Below are positions 9,571-18,100 of a stretch of 64,000 bases of DNA, piece by piece. Each line of letters opens with the position of its first letter. Position 1 is the first letter of the stretch. This DNA is from Phycobacter sedimenti. Lineage in GTDB: Bacteria; Pseudomonadota; Alphaproteobacteria; Rhodobacterales; Rhodobacteraceae. The stretch is taken from assembly GCF_038148855.1 (NCBI RefSeq), contig NZ_JBBVGR010000006.1, positions 62,001-126,000 on the forward strand. Reading direction: 5' to 3'. The notes below the pieces were generated by a model. That model saw only the letters and a list, made by a program, of their open reading frames with translations, had not been told where the DNA came from and searched no databases. The position numbers and the translations under genes were made by a program.

Positions 9571-12500
9571 TTACTCCTCAACCTCCGCATCCAGGAGTTC
9601 CATATTCAGGCCGAGACCACGGACTTCCTTGACCAGAACGTTGAACGATTCCGGTACGCCCGCTTCGAAGTTGTCTTCGCCCTTGACGATGCTTTCATAG
9701 ACCTTGGTCCGGCCTGCGACGTCATCCGACTTGACGGTGAGCATCTCCTGCAGGGTGTAGGCGGCGCCGTAAGCTTCCAGAGCCCAGACCTCCATCTCCC
9801 CGAAACGCTGACCACCGAACTGCGCCTTACCACCCAGCGGCTGCTGCGTGACGAGGGAGTACGGACCAGTCGAACGCGCGTGGATCTTGTCGTCGACCAG
9901 GTGGTGCAGTTTCAAGAGGTACTTGATGCCAACGGTGACGGGACGCGCGAATTGCTCACCGGTGCGGCCGTCGAACAGGATCGACTGACCGGAGGTGTCA
10001 AAGCCAGCCCGCACCAGCGCATCGTTGACGTCTGCCTCTTTGGCGCCGTCAAAGACAGGCGTTGCAATCGGCACACCGCGGGTCACATTGGCTGCCGCCT
10101 CAAGGAGATCGGTCTCGCTCATCTCGGCGATCCCTTCGTCATAGACGTTCTCGCCATAGGCGTGATGCATCGCATCGCGCACCGGGGTGAGATCGCCGGA
10201 GCGACGGTATTCCTGCAGCGCATCGTCCACCTTGATGCCAAGACCGCGTGCGGCCCAGCCCATGTGGGTTTCAAGGATCTGACCAACGTTCATACGCGAC
10301 GGAACGCCCAGCGGGTTCAGACAGAAATCGACCGGAGTCCCATCGGCGAGGAACGGCATGTCCTCCATCGGCACCACTTTCGAGATCACACCCTTGTTGC
10401 CGTGACGGCCGGCCATCTTGTCGCCCGGCTGAAGCTTGCGCTTCACGGCGATGAAGACCTTGACCATCTTCATCACACCCGGGGGCAGATCGTCGCCGCG
10501 ACGGACCTTTTCGACCTTGTCTTCGAAACGGGCATCCAGTGCGCGTTTCTGCGCTTCGTACTGCTCGTTCAGGGCCTCAAGGATCTGGGCGTCCTGCTCG
10601 TCTTCCAGGGCGAGCATCCACCACTGACCACGGCTGAGCGATGCCAGCAGCTCTTCGGTGATTTCCGAGCCCGGCTTGATGCCTTTCGGGCCTTTGACCG
10701 CGGTTTTGCCCAGCAGCATGCCGCGCAGACGGGCGTAGATGTTGCGATCCAGGATCGCCAGCTCGTCGTCGCGGTCACGGGCGAGGCGTTCGACTTCCTC
10801 ACGCTCGATCTGCAGCGCGCGCTCGTCTTTTTCAACGCCGTGGCGGTTGAAGACACGCACTTCGACCACGGTGCCGTAGTCGCCCGGCTTCACACGCAGG
10901 GAGGTGTCGCGCACGTCCGATGCCTTCTCACCAAAGATGGCGCGCAGAAGCTTTTCTTCCGGCGTCATCGGGCTTTCGCCCTTCGGAGTGATCTTGCCGA
11001 CCAGGATGTCACCCGGCTCCACGTCCGCGCCGATGTAGACGATACCCGCCTCATCGAGGTTGCGCAGCGCCTCTTCACCCACGTTCGGGATGTCGCGGGT
11101 GATCTCTTCCGGGCCGAGCTTGGTGTCACGGGCGGCGACTTCGAATTCCTCGATGTGGATCGAGGTGAAGACGTCGTCGCGGGCAATCCGCTCGGAGATC
11201 AGGATGGAGTCTTCGTAGTTGTAGCCGTTCCAGGGCATGAAGGCGACGACGACGTTCTTGCCGAGGGCCAGTTCACCCATATCGGTCGACGGACCGTCAG
11301 CAATCACTTCGCCCTTGCGCACTTCCTGACCCACCCTCACCAGCGGACGCTGGTTGATGCAGGTGTTCTGGTTGGACCGCTGGAACTTGCGCATGCGGTA
11401 GATATCCACGCCCGCATCGCCCAGTTCCAGATCCGAGGTCGCCCGGATCACGATACGCTGGGCATCGACCTGGTCGATGATACCGGCGCGTTTCGCCATG
11501 ATCGCAGCGCCCGAGTCGCGGGCCACGATTTCCTCGATACCGGTGCCGACCAGGGGCGCCTCGGCACGCAGGAGCGGAACCGCCTGACGCTGCATGTTCG
11601 AACCCATCAGAGCGCGGTTGGCGTCGTCGTTTTCCAGGAACGGAATGAGCGAGGCCGCAACCGAGACCAGCTGCTTGGGCGACACGTCAATCAGATCAAC
11701 GCTTTCGCGCGGAGCCAGGGTGTAATCACCGGATTGACGGGTGGAGACCAGATCGTTCTGGAACTTGCCGTCCGCATCCAGAGCCGCGTTAGCCTGGGCC
11801 ACGGTGTGGCGCATTTCCTCGGTCGCGGACATGTAGTGCACTTCGTCGGTGACCTGCGCGTCCTTGACGACACGGTAGGGCGTCTCGATGAAGCCGTACT
11901 TGTTCACGCGGGCAAAGGTGGCCAGCGAGTTGATCAGACCGATGTTCGGACCTTCCGGCGTTTCAATCGGGCACATCCGGCCATAGTGGGTCGGGTGCAC
12001 GTCGCGGACCTCAAAGCCTGCACGCTCGCGGGTCAGACCGCCCGGCCCAAGCGCCGAGAGGCGGCGTTTGTGGGTGACTTCGGACAGCGGGTTGGTCTGG
12101 TCCATGAATTGCGACAGCTGCGAGGAGCCGAAGAATTCACGCACAGCGGCGGCCGCCGGTTTCGCGTTGATCAGATCCTGCGGCATCACGGTGTCGATCT
12201 CGACACTGGACATGCGCTCCTTGATGGCACGTTCCATGCGCAGCAGGCCGACACGGTACTGGTTTTCCATCAGCTCGCCAACCGAACGCACCCGGCGGTT
12301 GCCCAGGTGGTCGATGTCGTCGATGTCGCCCTTGCCGTCACGCAGTTCCACCAGCGCCTTGATACAGGCGATGATGTCTTCCTTGCGCAGGGTGCGCATC
12401 GTGTCCTCGGCGTCCAGAGCCAGGCGCATGTTCATCTTCACACGGCCAACCGCAGAGAGGTCATAGCGCTCGCTGTCGAAGAACAGGGTGTCGAAGAGCG

Positions 12501-13707
12501 CAGAAGCGGCCTCGACGGTGGGCGGCTCGCCCGGGCGCATGACGCGGTAGATGTCCATGAGCGCGGTATCGCGGCCCATGTTCTTGTCCATCGCCATGGT
12601 GTTGCGCATGTAGGGACCGACGTTGACGTTATCGATGTCCAGTACCGGGATCTCGGTCACGCCTGCATCGATCAGCTCTTTGACGGTGCCGCCGATCAGA
12701 TCGCCGTCCTTGTCGAATTCAAGGGTCAGCTCGTCGCCTGCTTCCACGTAGATGGCGCCGGTTTCTTCGTTGATGATATCCTTGGCAACGTATTTGCCAA
12801 CGATATGTTCAAACGGCACCAGAAGCTCGGTGATGGTGCCTTCGTCAATCATCTTCTTGACCGCGCGCGGGGTGACCTTCTTGCCGGCTTCGGCAAAGAT
12901 TTCACCTGTGGCGGCATCGACCAGATCATAGGTCGGACGGGTGCCGCGCACACGCTGCGGGAAGAACGGGGTGACCCAGCCACGGCTTTTCTCAAGCTTG
13001 AAGGTGACCGTGTTGTAATAGGCATCCATGATGCCTTCCTGGTCCAGCCCCAGCGCATAAAGCAGGGTGGTCACAGGCAGCTTGCGGCGACGGTCGATAC
13101 GGGCAAAGACGATGTCCTTGGCGTCGAATTCGAAATCCAGCCATGAGCCGCGGTACGGGATGATGCGGCAGGCAAAGAGCAGTTTACCCGAAGAATGCGT
13201 CTTGCCCTTGTCGTGGTCAAAGAACACACCGGGCGAACGGTGCATCTGGCTGACGATCACACGCTCGGTGCCGTTGACGACAAAGGTGCCGTTCGGAGTC
13301 ATCAGGGGCATGTCGCCCATGAAGACGTCCTGTTCCTTGATGTCCTTGACCGAACGGGCGCCGGTATCTTCATCCACATCAAAGACGATCAGACGCAGGG
13401 TCACCTTCAGCGGCGCCGAATAGGTCATGTCGCGCTGCATGCATTCTTCGACGTCGTATTTCGGCTTTTCCAGCGCGTATTTCACGAACTCCAGAACGGA
13501 GTTTTCGTTGAAATCCTTGATCGGAAAGACCGACTGAAAGACACCGTTGATGCCTTCACCGTCAAGGGGCACGTCGGCATCCCCGGAGCGAAGGAACAGG
13601 TCGTAGGAGGATTTCTGAACCTCGATGAGGTTCGGCATATCCAGCACTTCGCGGATCTTGCCATAGTACTTGCGAAGACGTTTCTGGCCAAGGAACGTTT
13701 GAGCCAT
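9571..13707 (-). CDS. rpoB: RNA polymerase subunit beta
   Basis: Second-largest RNA polymerase subunit, 1378 residues from the ATG at 13707 (MAQTFLGQKRLRKYYG). A GTG four codons upstream is open too, but it lies inside the AAAGGTG that serves as ribosome-binding site 9 bases before the ATG, so the ATG is preferred. The rifampicin pocket reads SSQLSQFMDQTNPLSE then THKRRLSALGPGG, with the sensitive-type Gln, Asp, His, Arg and Ser residues. The active-site lysine region GDKMAGRHGNKG is intact. It is separated from rplL by 279 bases holding two hairpins, which probably set how much rpoBC message is made relative to ribosomal protein message. Confidence 0.99.
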   Translation of the reverse strand: MAQTFLGQKRLRKYYGKIREVLDMPNLIEVQKSSYDLFLRSGDADVPLDGEGINGVFQSVFPIKDFNENSVLEFVKYALEKPKYDVEECMQRDMTYSAPLKVTLRLIVFDVDEDTGARSVKDIKEQDVFMGDMPLMTPNGTFVVNGTERVIVSQMHRSPGVFFDHDKGKTHSSGKLLFACRIIPYRGSWLDFEFDAKDIVFARIDRRRKLPVTTLLYALGLDQEGIMDAYYNTVTFKLEKSRGWVTPFFPQRVRGTRPTYDLVDAATGEIFAEAGKKVTPRAVKKMIDEGTITELLVPFEHIVGKYVAKDIINEETGAIYVEAGDELTLEFDKDGDLIGGTVKELIDAGVTEIPVLDIDNVNVGPYMRNTMAMDKNMGRDTALMDIYRVMRPGEPPTVEAASALFDTLFFDSERYDLSAVGRVKMNMRLALDAEDTMRTLRKEDIIACIKALVELRDGKGDIDDIDHLGNRRVRSVGELMENQYRVGLLRMERAIKERMSSVEIDTVMPQDLINAKPAAAAVREFFGSSQLSQFMDQTNPLSEVTHKRRLSALGPGGLTRERAGFEVRDVHPTHYGRMCPIETPEGPNIGLINSLATFARVNKYGFIETPYRVVKDAQVTDEVHYMSATEEMRHTVAQANAALDADGKFQNDLVSTRQSGDYTLAPRESVDLIDVSPKQLVSVAASLIPFLENDDANRALMGSNMQRQAVPLLRAEAPLVGTGIEEIVARDSGAAIMAKRAGIIDQVDAQRIVIRATSDLELGDAGVDIYRMRKFQRSNQNTCINQRPLVRVGQEVRKGEVIADGPSTDMGELALGKNVVVAFMPWNGYNYEDSILISERIARDDVFTSIHIEEFEVAARDTKLGPEEITRDIPNVGEEALRNLDEAGIVYIGADVEPGDILVGKITPKGESPMTPEEKLLRAIFGEKASDVRDTSLRVKPGDYGTVVEVRVFNRHGVEKDERALQIEREEVERLARDRDDELAILDRNIYARLRGMLLGKTAVKGPKGIKPGSEITEELLASLSRGQWWMLALEDEQDAQILEALNEQYEAQKRALDARFEDKVEKVRRGDDLPPGVMKMVKVFIAVKRKLQPGDKMAGRHGNKGVISKVVPMEDMPFLADGTPVDFCLNPLGVPSRMNVGQILETHMGWAARGLGIKVDDALQEYRRSGDLTPVRDAMHHAYGENVYDEGIAEMSETDLLEAAANVTRGVPIATPVFDGAKEADVNDALVRAGFDTSGQSILFDGRTGEQFARPVTVGIKYLLKLHHLVDDKIHARSTGPYSLVTQQPLGGKAQFGGQRFGEMEVWALEAYGAAYTLQEMLTVKSDDVAGRTKVYESIVKGEDNFEAGVPESFNVLVKEVRGLGLNMELLDAEVEE

Positions 13708-13848
13708 GTCAGATGTCACCTTTCGAATTTCTCACCGGACAAGGATGCCGCCGGGCTTCGGCATCTTGCCCATACGAGATAGAGCGCTCGGATCAATTCA
13801 TGGCTGCCGTCCCGAATGGCCGCCTCCCGATCACGTAAACCGCATCTA

Positions 13849-13888
13849 AGAAAAAGACCTGTCGACAAGGTCCCTTTCTGAGACAGGT
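13849..13888 (-). terminator. Attenuator-like terminator in the rplL-rpoB spacer
   Basis: Minus-strand ACCTGTC (13882-13888) pairs with GACAGGT (13857-13863) and is followed at once by CTTTTTCT (13849-13856). The loop is 18 bases and the stem only 7, so partial rather than complete termination is expected. In E. coli the rplL-rpoB spacer contains a known attenuator that lowers rpoBC transcription, and this hairpin is in the same place. Confidence 0.6.
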
Positions 13889-13890
13889 TC

Positions 13891-13920
13891 GGCTGGACCC
13901 GGGTTTCCCCGGATCCAGCC
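13891..13920 (-). other. GAAA-capped 13-bp hairpin after rplL
   Basis: Minus-strand RNA from 13920 to 13891 folds as a 13-base stem (one U-G wobble) closed by a GAAA tetraloop. It lies about 65 bases after the rplL stop and directly before the terminator-like hairpin. It could protect the rplL message 3' end or be an RNase III processing site, as in the E. coli spacer; there is no U tract, so it is not itself a terminator. Confidence 0.6.
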
Positions 13921-13986
13921 AAATTCTGAGGGAGCGTGAGGCAGGGCTTCAAGGAAACCCCCACCTCTATGTCCCGCAAGCGAGGC

Positions 13987-14361
13987 TTAGGCCAGCTCGA
14001 CTTCGGCGCCAGCTGCTTCCAGCTTGCCTTTGATGTCTTCGGCTTCGTCCTTGGAGACGCCTTCTTTGATCTTGCCGCCGGCTTCGACCAGTTCCTTGGC
14101 TTCTTTCAGGCCCAGACCGGTGATGCCGCGAACTTCCTTGATCACGTTGATCTTGGACGCGCCGGCGTTCTTCAGAACGACGTCGAATTCGGTCTTTTCT
14201 TCCTCAGCTGCGCCACCGGCGTCGCCAGCCGCTGCAACCATGACGGCGCCGCCAGCTGCGGGCTCGATGCCGTACTCATCTTTGAGGATGGTTTTCAGTT
14301 CTTGTGCTTCAAGCAGGGTCAGACCAACGATCTCTTCTGCCAGTTTCTTCAGATCAGCCAT
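13987..14361 (-). CDS. rplL: 50S ribosomal protein L7/L12
   Basis: Stalk protein that recruits and stimulates translational GTPases; it binds L10 as dimers. The ATG at 14361 gives 124 residues beginning MADLKKLAEEIVG, the standard length; the in-frame extension further upstream (to 14421) has no family counterpart. The N-terminal dimerisation domain, an Ala/Gly-rich hinge (about residues 37-52) and the C-terminal factor-binding domain with ITGLGLKEAKELV are all present. It begins 81 bases after rplJ, and the 279-base spacer to rpoB follows. Confidence 0.98.
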   Translation of the reverse strand: MADLKKLAEEIVGLTLLEAQELKTILKDEYGIEPAAGGAVMVAAAGDAGGAAEEEKTEFDVVLKNAGASKINVIKEVRGITGLGLKEAKELVEAGGKIKEGVSKDEAEDIKGKLEAAGAEVELA

Positions 14362-14442
14362 TTTATCAGCTCTTTCCGTTATAAAGTGTGTGTTTCCAGC
14401 GTGTGAGCATAAGCCCCACACCGGTCATTCAGTGCCAACCGC

Positions 14443-14961
14443 TTATGCAGCTTCCGCCTTCTCTTCGATGGTCGAAAGGATGCTTGCGATATTGCTTGCA
14501 GGTGCGCCAATTGCGCCGGCGATGTTGGAAGCGGGTGCGCCGATGCAGCCAGCGATGGAGGCAATAAGCTCCTCGCGGGACGGCATCTTCGACACGGCTT
14601 CGACGCCTGCGCGGTCCAGAGCGTTCTCACCCATTGCACCACCGAGGATCTCAAACTTCTTGTTATCCTTGGCGAAGTCCTCGGCCACCTTGGCAGCTGC
14701 CACGGGGTCCTCGGAGTAGGTAAGAACGGTCATCCCTGTCAGCAGGTCAGACATGCTTTCACACGGCTTACCCTCGAGGGCGATTTTGGCGAGCCTGTTC
14801 TTGGCAACACGCACGGCGCTTCCGGCATCGCGTGCGCGTGCCCGAAGATCCTGCATCTCGGCAACTGTCAGACCGGCGTAGTGAGCAACCACCACGACGC
14901 CAGAGCTTTCGAAGATCTGGCCGAGTTCCTCGACCAATTTCTCTTTCTGGGCTCTATCCAC
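14443..14961 (-). CDS. rplJ: 50S ribosomal protein L10
   Basis: Stalk base protein that anchors L7/L12 dimers to 23S rRNA and represses its own operon. 172 residues. The start is GTG at 14961 (MDRAQKEKLVEEL) with GGAGAGAAC upstream. The RNA-binding N-terminal domain has VVVVAHYAGLTV and the lysine region VRVAKNRLAK. The C-terminus contains a tandem repeat, IGAPASNIA twice separated by GA (about residues 140-160), just before the L12-binding helix SILSTIEEKAEAA. Its leader (14962-15353) is long and highly structured, consistent with L10-mediated autoregulation. Confidence 0.97.
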   Translation of the reverse strand: MDRAQKEKLVEELGQIFESSGVVVVAHYAGLTVAEMQDLRARARDAGSAVRVAKNRLAKIALEGKPCESMSDLLTGMTVLTYSEDPVAAAKVAEDFAKDNKKFEILGGAMGENALDRAGVEAVSKMPSREELIASIAGCIGAPASNIAGAIGAPASNIASILSTIEEKAEAA

Positions 14962-15065
14962 AGTTCTCTCCAGGTTTTGGGGGGCTTGCGCTCCCCGGCT
15001 CTTTGATGTGCCAGACCAGATGGCCCGGCGTTCAAGTCCGCAATACGGGGTTAGCCAAAGTCGCC

Positions 15066-15117
15066 CGAGGGTATAGAAACCCTCGATCTATTGGTCTTTC
15101 CCGTCTCAGGAGGGAAA
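15066..15117 (-). promoter_or_regulatory. Structured leader of rplJL (candidate L10 leader)
   Basis: Two adjacent minus-strand hairpins lie about 105-155 bases upstream of rplJ: TTTCCC paired with GGGAAA (15097-15117, loop of 9) and CGAGGG paired with CCCTCG (15066-15085, loop of 8). Position and form suit the L10-binding leader known from many bacteria, but I cannot see a definite kink-turn, so the assignment is inference from location. The whole rplA-rplJ gap is 392 bases and holds no gene. Confidence 0.45.
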
Positions 15118-15164
15118 TTAAGGCCCGATCGAAAGGCCACCCACCATCTTGGACGAAATGAAAT

Positions 15165-15190
15165 AAAGCGCACGACGAATCGCACGCTTT
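15165..15190 (-). promoter_or_regulatory. UUCG-loop hairpin in the rplA-rplJ spacer
   Basis: The minus-strand RNA forms an 11-base stem closed by UUCG. Two consecutive pairs are U-G and G-U wobbles; on the plus strand the same positions would be C-A and A-C mismatches. This asymmetry shows that the structure belongs to the minus-strand transcript that leads into rplJ. Confidence 0.55.
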
Positions 15191-15201
15191 ACCTCAAGTG
15201 G

Positions 15202-15230
15202 TTGATAGTCGCTTCGATACCGATTTCCAA
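15202..15230 (-). promoter_or_regulatory. Candidate internal promoter for rplJL-rpoBC
   Basis: Minus strand TTGGAA (15225-15230), 17-base spacer, TATCAA (15202-15207). The match is moderate. In E. coli a separate promoter drives rplJL-rpoBC from the same gap, which makes the position sensible. Confidence 0.4.
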
Positions 15231-15302
15231 GAGGTAAATCGCAGTCTCGCAAAAACTTGCCAGCACCGACACTCCCGAGCGTTTTCATGCCCTGCAAAGC
15301 AA

Positions 15303-15331
15303 TGGCCCGCACGAGAAACTCGCACGGGCCA
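15303..15331 (-). terminator. 12-bp hairpin just after rplA
   Basis: Minus strand: a 12-base stem with a five-base loop (15315-15319), including tandem U-G/G-U wobbles that are mismatches on the plus strand. It starts 23 bases after the rplA stop codon. Only TTGCTTTG follows, not a clean T run, so it may be a leaky terminator, a message-stabilising stem or a processing site between rplKA and rplJL. Confidence 0.5.
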
Positions 15332-15353
15332 CTCAGAATTCGAAAGGCGCAGC

Positions 15354-16052
15354 TTACTCGCTGACGGCCTGATCCACATCGACGGTCACGCCGGGACCCA
15401 TGGTCGAAGACAGCGCGATCTTCTTCATGTAGGCACCCTTTGCACCCGACGGCTTTGCCTTGGCAACAGCCGAAACAAAGGCACGGATGTTTTCAACCAG
15501 CTTGGCTTCATCGAAGGACGCTTTGCCGACACCTGCGTGCACGACACCGCCTTTTTCCGCCTTGAACTGAACTTCGCCGCCCTTGGCCGCTTCAACAGCG
15601 GCCTTGACGTCCATGGTCACGGTGCCGACCTTGGGGTTCGGCATCAGGTTGCGCGGACCAAGAACCTTACCCAGACGGCCAACGACGGGCATCATGTCCG
15701 GGGTCGCGATGCAGCGATCGAAATCGATGGTGCCGCCCTGGATGGTTTCCATCAGGTCTTCTGCACCAACGATGTCCGCACCGGCTGCCTTGGCTTCATC
15801 CGCCTTGGCGCCACGTGCGAAGACCGCAACGCGCATGTCCTTGCCGGTACCGTTGGGCAGACCGACAACGCCGCGCACCATCTGGTCTGCGTGACGGGTG
15901 TCAACGCCCAGGTTCATGGCGATTTCGATGGTCTCGTCGAACTTGGAGGTTGCGTTGGCCTTGACCAGGGCAACTGCTTCTTCGACGGTCAGGTTCTCTT
16001 TGCCTGCGAAGGCATCGCGCGCTGCGCGGGTACGTTTACCGAGCTTTGCCAT
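15354..16052 (-). CDS. rplA: 50S ribosomal protein L1
   Basis: L1-stalk protein that helps release tRNA from the E site and in many bacteria represses rplK-rplA translation by binding their leader. 232 residues, normal length, beginning MAKLGKRTRAARD. Conserved features include TIEIAMNLGVD, the rRNA-binding GKDMRVAVFARG and the domain II segment LGPRNLMPNPKVGTV. Its start is a single base away from the rplK stop, indicating translational coupling. A hairpin follows the stop codon. Confidence 0.98.
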   Translation of the reverse strand: MAKLGKRTRAARDAFAGKENLTVEEAVALVKANATSKFDETIEIAMNLGVDTRHADQMVRGVVGLPNGTGKDMRVAVFARGAKADEAKAAGADIVGAEDLMETIQGGTIDFDRCIATPDMMPVVGRLGKVLGPRNLMPNPKVGTVTMDVKAAVEAAKGGEVQFKAEKGGVVHAGVGKASFDEAKLVENIRAFVSAVAKAKPSGAKGAYMKKIALSSTMGPGVTVDVDQAVSE

Positions 16053-16053
16053 C

Positions 16054-16479
16054 TTACTTCACCTCGATGCCCATGGAGCGGGCAGAGCCCAGGATGATCT
16101 GCATCGCCGCTTCAACGTCATTGGCGCTCAGATCTTTCATCTTCGCTTCGGCGATCTCGCGCACCTGAGCAGCGGTCACGGTGCCAACAGTCTCACGCGA
16201 GGGAGTCTTGGCGCCCGATTTCACCTTGGCGGCCTTCTTCAGGTAGTAAGACGCGGGGGGCGTCTTGATGTCCATGGTGAAGGACTTGTCCTGATAGTAG
16301 GTGATCACGGTCGGGCACGGCGCGCCGGGCTCCATGTCTGCGGTCTTGGCGTTGAACGCCTTGCAGAATTCCATGATGTTGATGCCGCGCTGACCAAGCG
16401 CCGGACCCACTGGCGGAGAGGGGTTTGCCTGACCTGCAGGAACCTGCAGCTTCATCGAACCAACAAGCTTCTTAGCCAT
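16054..16479 (-). CDS. rplK: 50S ribosomal protein L11
   Basis: Component of the GTPase-associated centre, needed for stringent activation of RelA-type enzymes. 141 residues, normal length, beginning MAKKLVGSMKLQVPAGQANPS; the proline-rich PPVGPALGQRG loop used in stringent signalling is intact. The ribosome-binding site is GAAAGGAAAA. Upstream, two perfect palindromes lie within 80 bases of the start. In most bacteria nusG directly precedes rplK, but here a two-gene island of about 2 kb intervenes. Confidence 0.98.
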   Translation of the reverse strand: MAKKLVGSMKLQVPAGQANPSPPVGPALGQRGINIMEFCKAFNAKTADMEPGAPCPTVITYYQDKSFTMDIKTPPASYYLKKAAKVKSGAKTPSRETVGTVTAAQVREIAEAKMKDLSANDVEAAMQIILGSARSMGIEVK

Positions 16480-16498
16480 TTGGTTTTCCTTTCAACAG

Positions 16499-16557
16499 GG
16501 GTGGAACGCGTTCCACCCGGTTCTGTGTTGCGTGGTCCGGTATCCGGGTCGCGACCC
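16499..16557 (-). promoter_or_regulatory. Twin palindromes in the rplK leader
   Basis: A perfect 20-base palindrome (16499-16518, GGGTGGAACG and its complement) ends 20 bases before the rplK start, and a perfect 12-base palindrome (GGGTCGCGACCC, 16546-16557) lies 27 bases further upstream. L1 represses rplKA through a stem in the leader in E. coli, so an L1 target is possible. The first could also be a protein-binding operator. Confidence 0.45.
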
Positions 16558-16602
16558 ATAGACCTCCCACGAGAGAATCTCGCCCGAAGACGATAAAGGC
16601 GG

Positions 16603-16631
16603 CGTGTACAGGGGAAAGGGCGGGTTGGCAA
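16603..16631 (-). promoter_or_regulatory. Candidate promoter of rplK-rplA
   Basis: Minus strand TTGCCA (16626-16631), 17-base spacer, TACACG (16603-16608). The layout closely resembles the rpsL promoter (TTGACA, 17, TATACG). It would give a leader of about 115 bases containing both palindromes. The rest of the 292-base gap to the divergent aminotransferase shows nothing else clear. Confidence 0.45.
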
Positions 16632-16771
16632 GAACTTTGGCCGCAACATCTGTGTGCGCAGGACCGGGGCGACCTACGGGTCTTCAGAGTTGCAGCAACA
16701 CGTTGAAAGCGCATAGGCTCCCCTCGGACCAGAACGCCCCAAAGATGTTTTAACAGCAGAGACTTTCCCTC

Positions 16772-17941
16772 ATGATTGATATTGATCAGATCCGTTCGGA
16801 CACACCGAGCTGTGCGAAAGTACTGCATTTCAACAACGCAGGCTCGTCGCTGATGCCGAGGCCCGTCTTTGACGCGCTGCAACGGGTTCTGCGAGACGAA
16901 AACGAAGTCGGCGGGTACGAGGCAGAGCGGCGGGCGCAGGAGGACATCCAAGCCTTCTATTCGGAGTTCGCAGGCCTTCTGAACGCCAAGCCTGATGAGA
17001 TTGCCTTTGTCGAGAACGCCACCCGCGCCTGGGACATGGCCTTTTACGGCCTGCATCTGGAGCCGGGAGACAGGGTGATCACCCATTCCTCTGAATATGC
17101 CTCCAACTACCTCGCCCTTTTGCAGCAGTCGCGTCGGCTCGGCTTTGAAATCGACCTAGCGCCGTCGGATGAGAGCGGTCAGATCGATGTCGGGGGGCTG
17201 GAGGCCATGATCACCCCCCGCACCAGGCTGATCGCCATCACCCATGTGCCGACCCAGGGCGGGCTGGTGAACCCAGCCGCAGAGGTCGGCGCGATCGCGA
17301 AAAAGCATGGCGTTCTCTACCTGCTGGATGCCTGCCAATCGGTCGGGCAGATTGACGTCGATGTGGAACAGATCGGATGCGACATCCTGTCGGGCACCGG
17401 GCGAAAGTTCCTGCGCGGACCGCGGGGGACGGGGTTCCTCTACGTGCGCCGAAACATCCTCGACCAGATCGACCCTCCGTTCATCGATCTTCTGTCGGCA
17501 AAATGGACAGGGACAGACAGCTACGAGCTGGCCCCAGGCGCCAAAAGGTTCGAGAACTGGGAAAGCTATGTCGCAGGCCGTGTCGGGCTGATGGAGGCCG
17601 TCCGCTATGCGCGCCGCATCGGCCTGACCAATATCGAGGCGCGCGTGACCACGCTGGCCCAGGACCTGCGCGATGCGCTTGGCGCGGTTGAGGGCGTATC
17701 CCTGCATGATCTGGGTGCCAGGAAATGCGGGATCGTCACATTCACTAAAGACGGGATCGACCCCAAGGGCATCGCAGACGCCCTGCGCGCCCGCCAGATC
17801 AACGTCTCAGTCTCGCCCGTGACCTGCGCCCGCCTTGATATGGATGCTCGCAATCTGAATGCCCTCACACGCGCCTCGGTGCATTACTTCAACACCCACA
17901 ATGAGATCGACCGCTTTGTGGATGCCCTGAAGCAAGTGTAG
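16772..17941 (+). CDS. PLP-dependent aminotransferase class V
   Basis: Fold-type I pyridoxal-phosphate enzyme of the cysteine desulfurase / isopenicillin N epimerase superfamily, 389 residues. The cofactor lysine is in SGTGRKFLRGPRG (about residue 212), the phosphate-binding region is FVENATRAWDMAF, and the ring-stacking aspartate precedes ACQSVGQ. There is no long Cys-bearing loop of the IscS type, so a role as general Fe-S cysteine desulfurase is unlikely; an amino-acid lyase, epimerase or aminotransferase role is open. It is encoded on the plus strand as an isolated gene inserted between rplK and nusG, with no partner enzyme beside it to indicate the substrate. Confidence 0.85.
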   Translation: MIDIDQIRSDTPSCAKVLHFNNAGSSLMPRPVFDALQRVLRDENEVGGYEAERRAQEDIQAFYSEFAGLLNAKPDEIAFVENATRAWDMAFYGLHLEPGDRVITHSSEYASNYLALLQQSRRLGFEIDLAPSDESGQIDVGGLEAMITPRTRLIAITHVPTQGGLVNPAAEVGAIAKKHGVLYLLDACQSVGQIDVDVEQIGCDILSGTGRKFLRGPRGTGFLYVRRNILDQIDPPFIDLLSAKWTGTDSYELAPGAKRFENWESYVAGRVGLMEAVRYARRIGLTNIEARVTTLAQDLRDALGAVEGVSLHDLGARKCGIVTFTKDGIDPKGIADALRARQINVSVSPVTCARLDMDARNLNALTRASVHYFNTHNEIDRFVDALKQV

Positions 17942-18100
17942 CAAGGGCGGCATGCGGAGGAATGATGGGGTTGGCAAGCACCTCCAGCATTGGCAACTGA
18001 GGCGCTTGGCTACTCTCGCCAAAAATGCGGTTCTACCCTAGGCTGAAAATCACAGGAATGGAAAATCCAGGTTTCCGTTTACCGTTGGGCCGAAGGCTGA

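Noticed and set aside
5200..13146. Plus-strand reading frame of 2648 codons opposite rpoC and rpoB
   Set aside because: It is the antisense shadow of two certain genes. High G+C and strong codon bias remove stop codons from this frame; the composition (His/Asp/Val-rich, no domains) is not that of a real protein.
13708..13719. GTG start of rpoB four codons upstream
   Set aside because: The GTG is part of the AAAGGTG ribosome-binding site of the conserved ATG at 13707.
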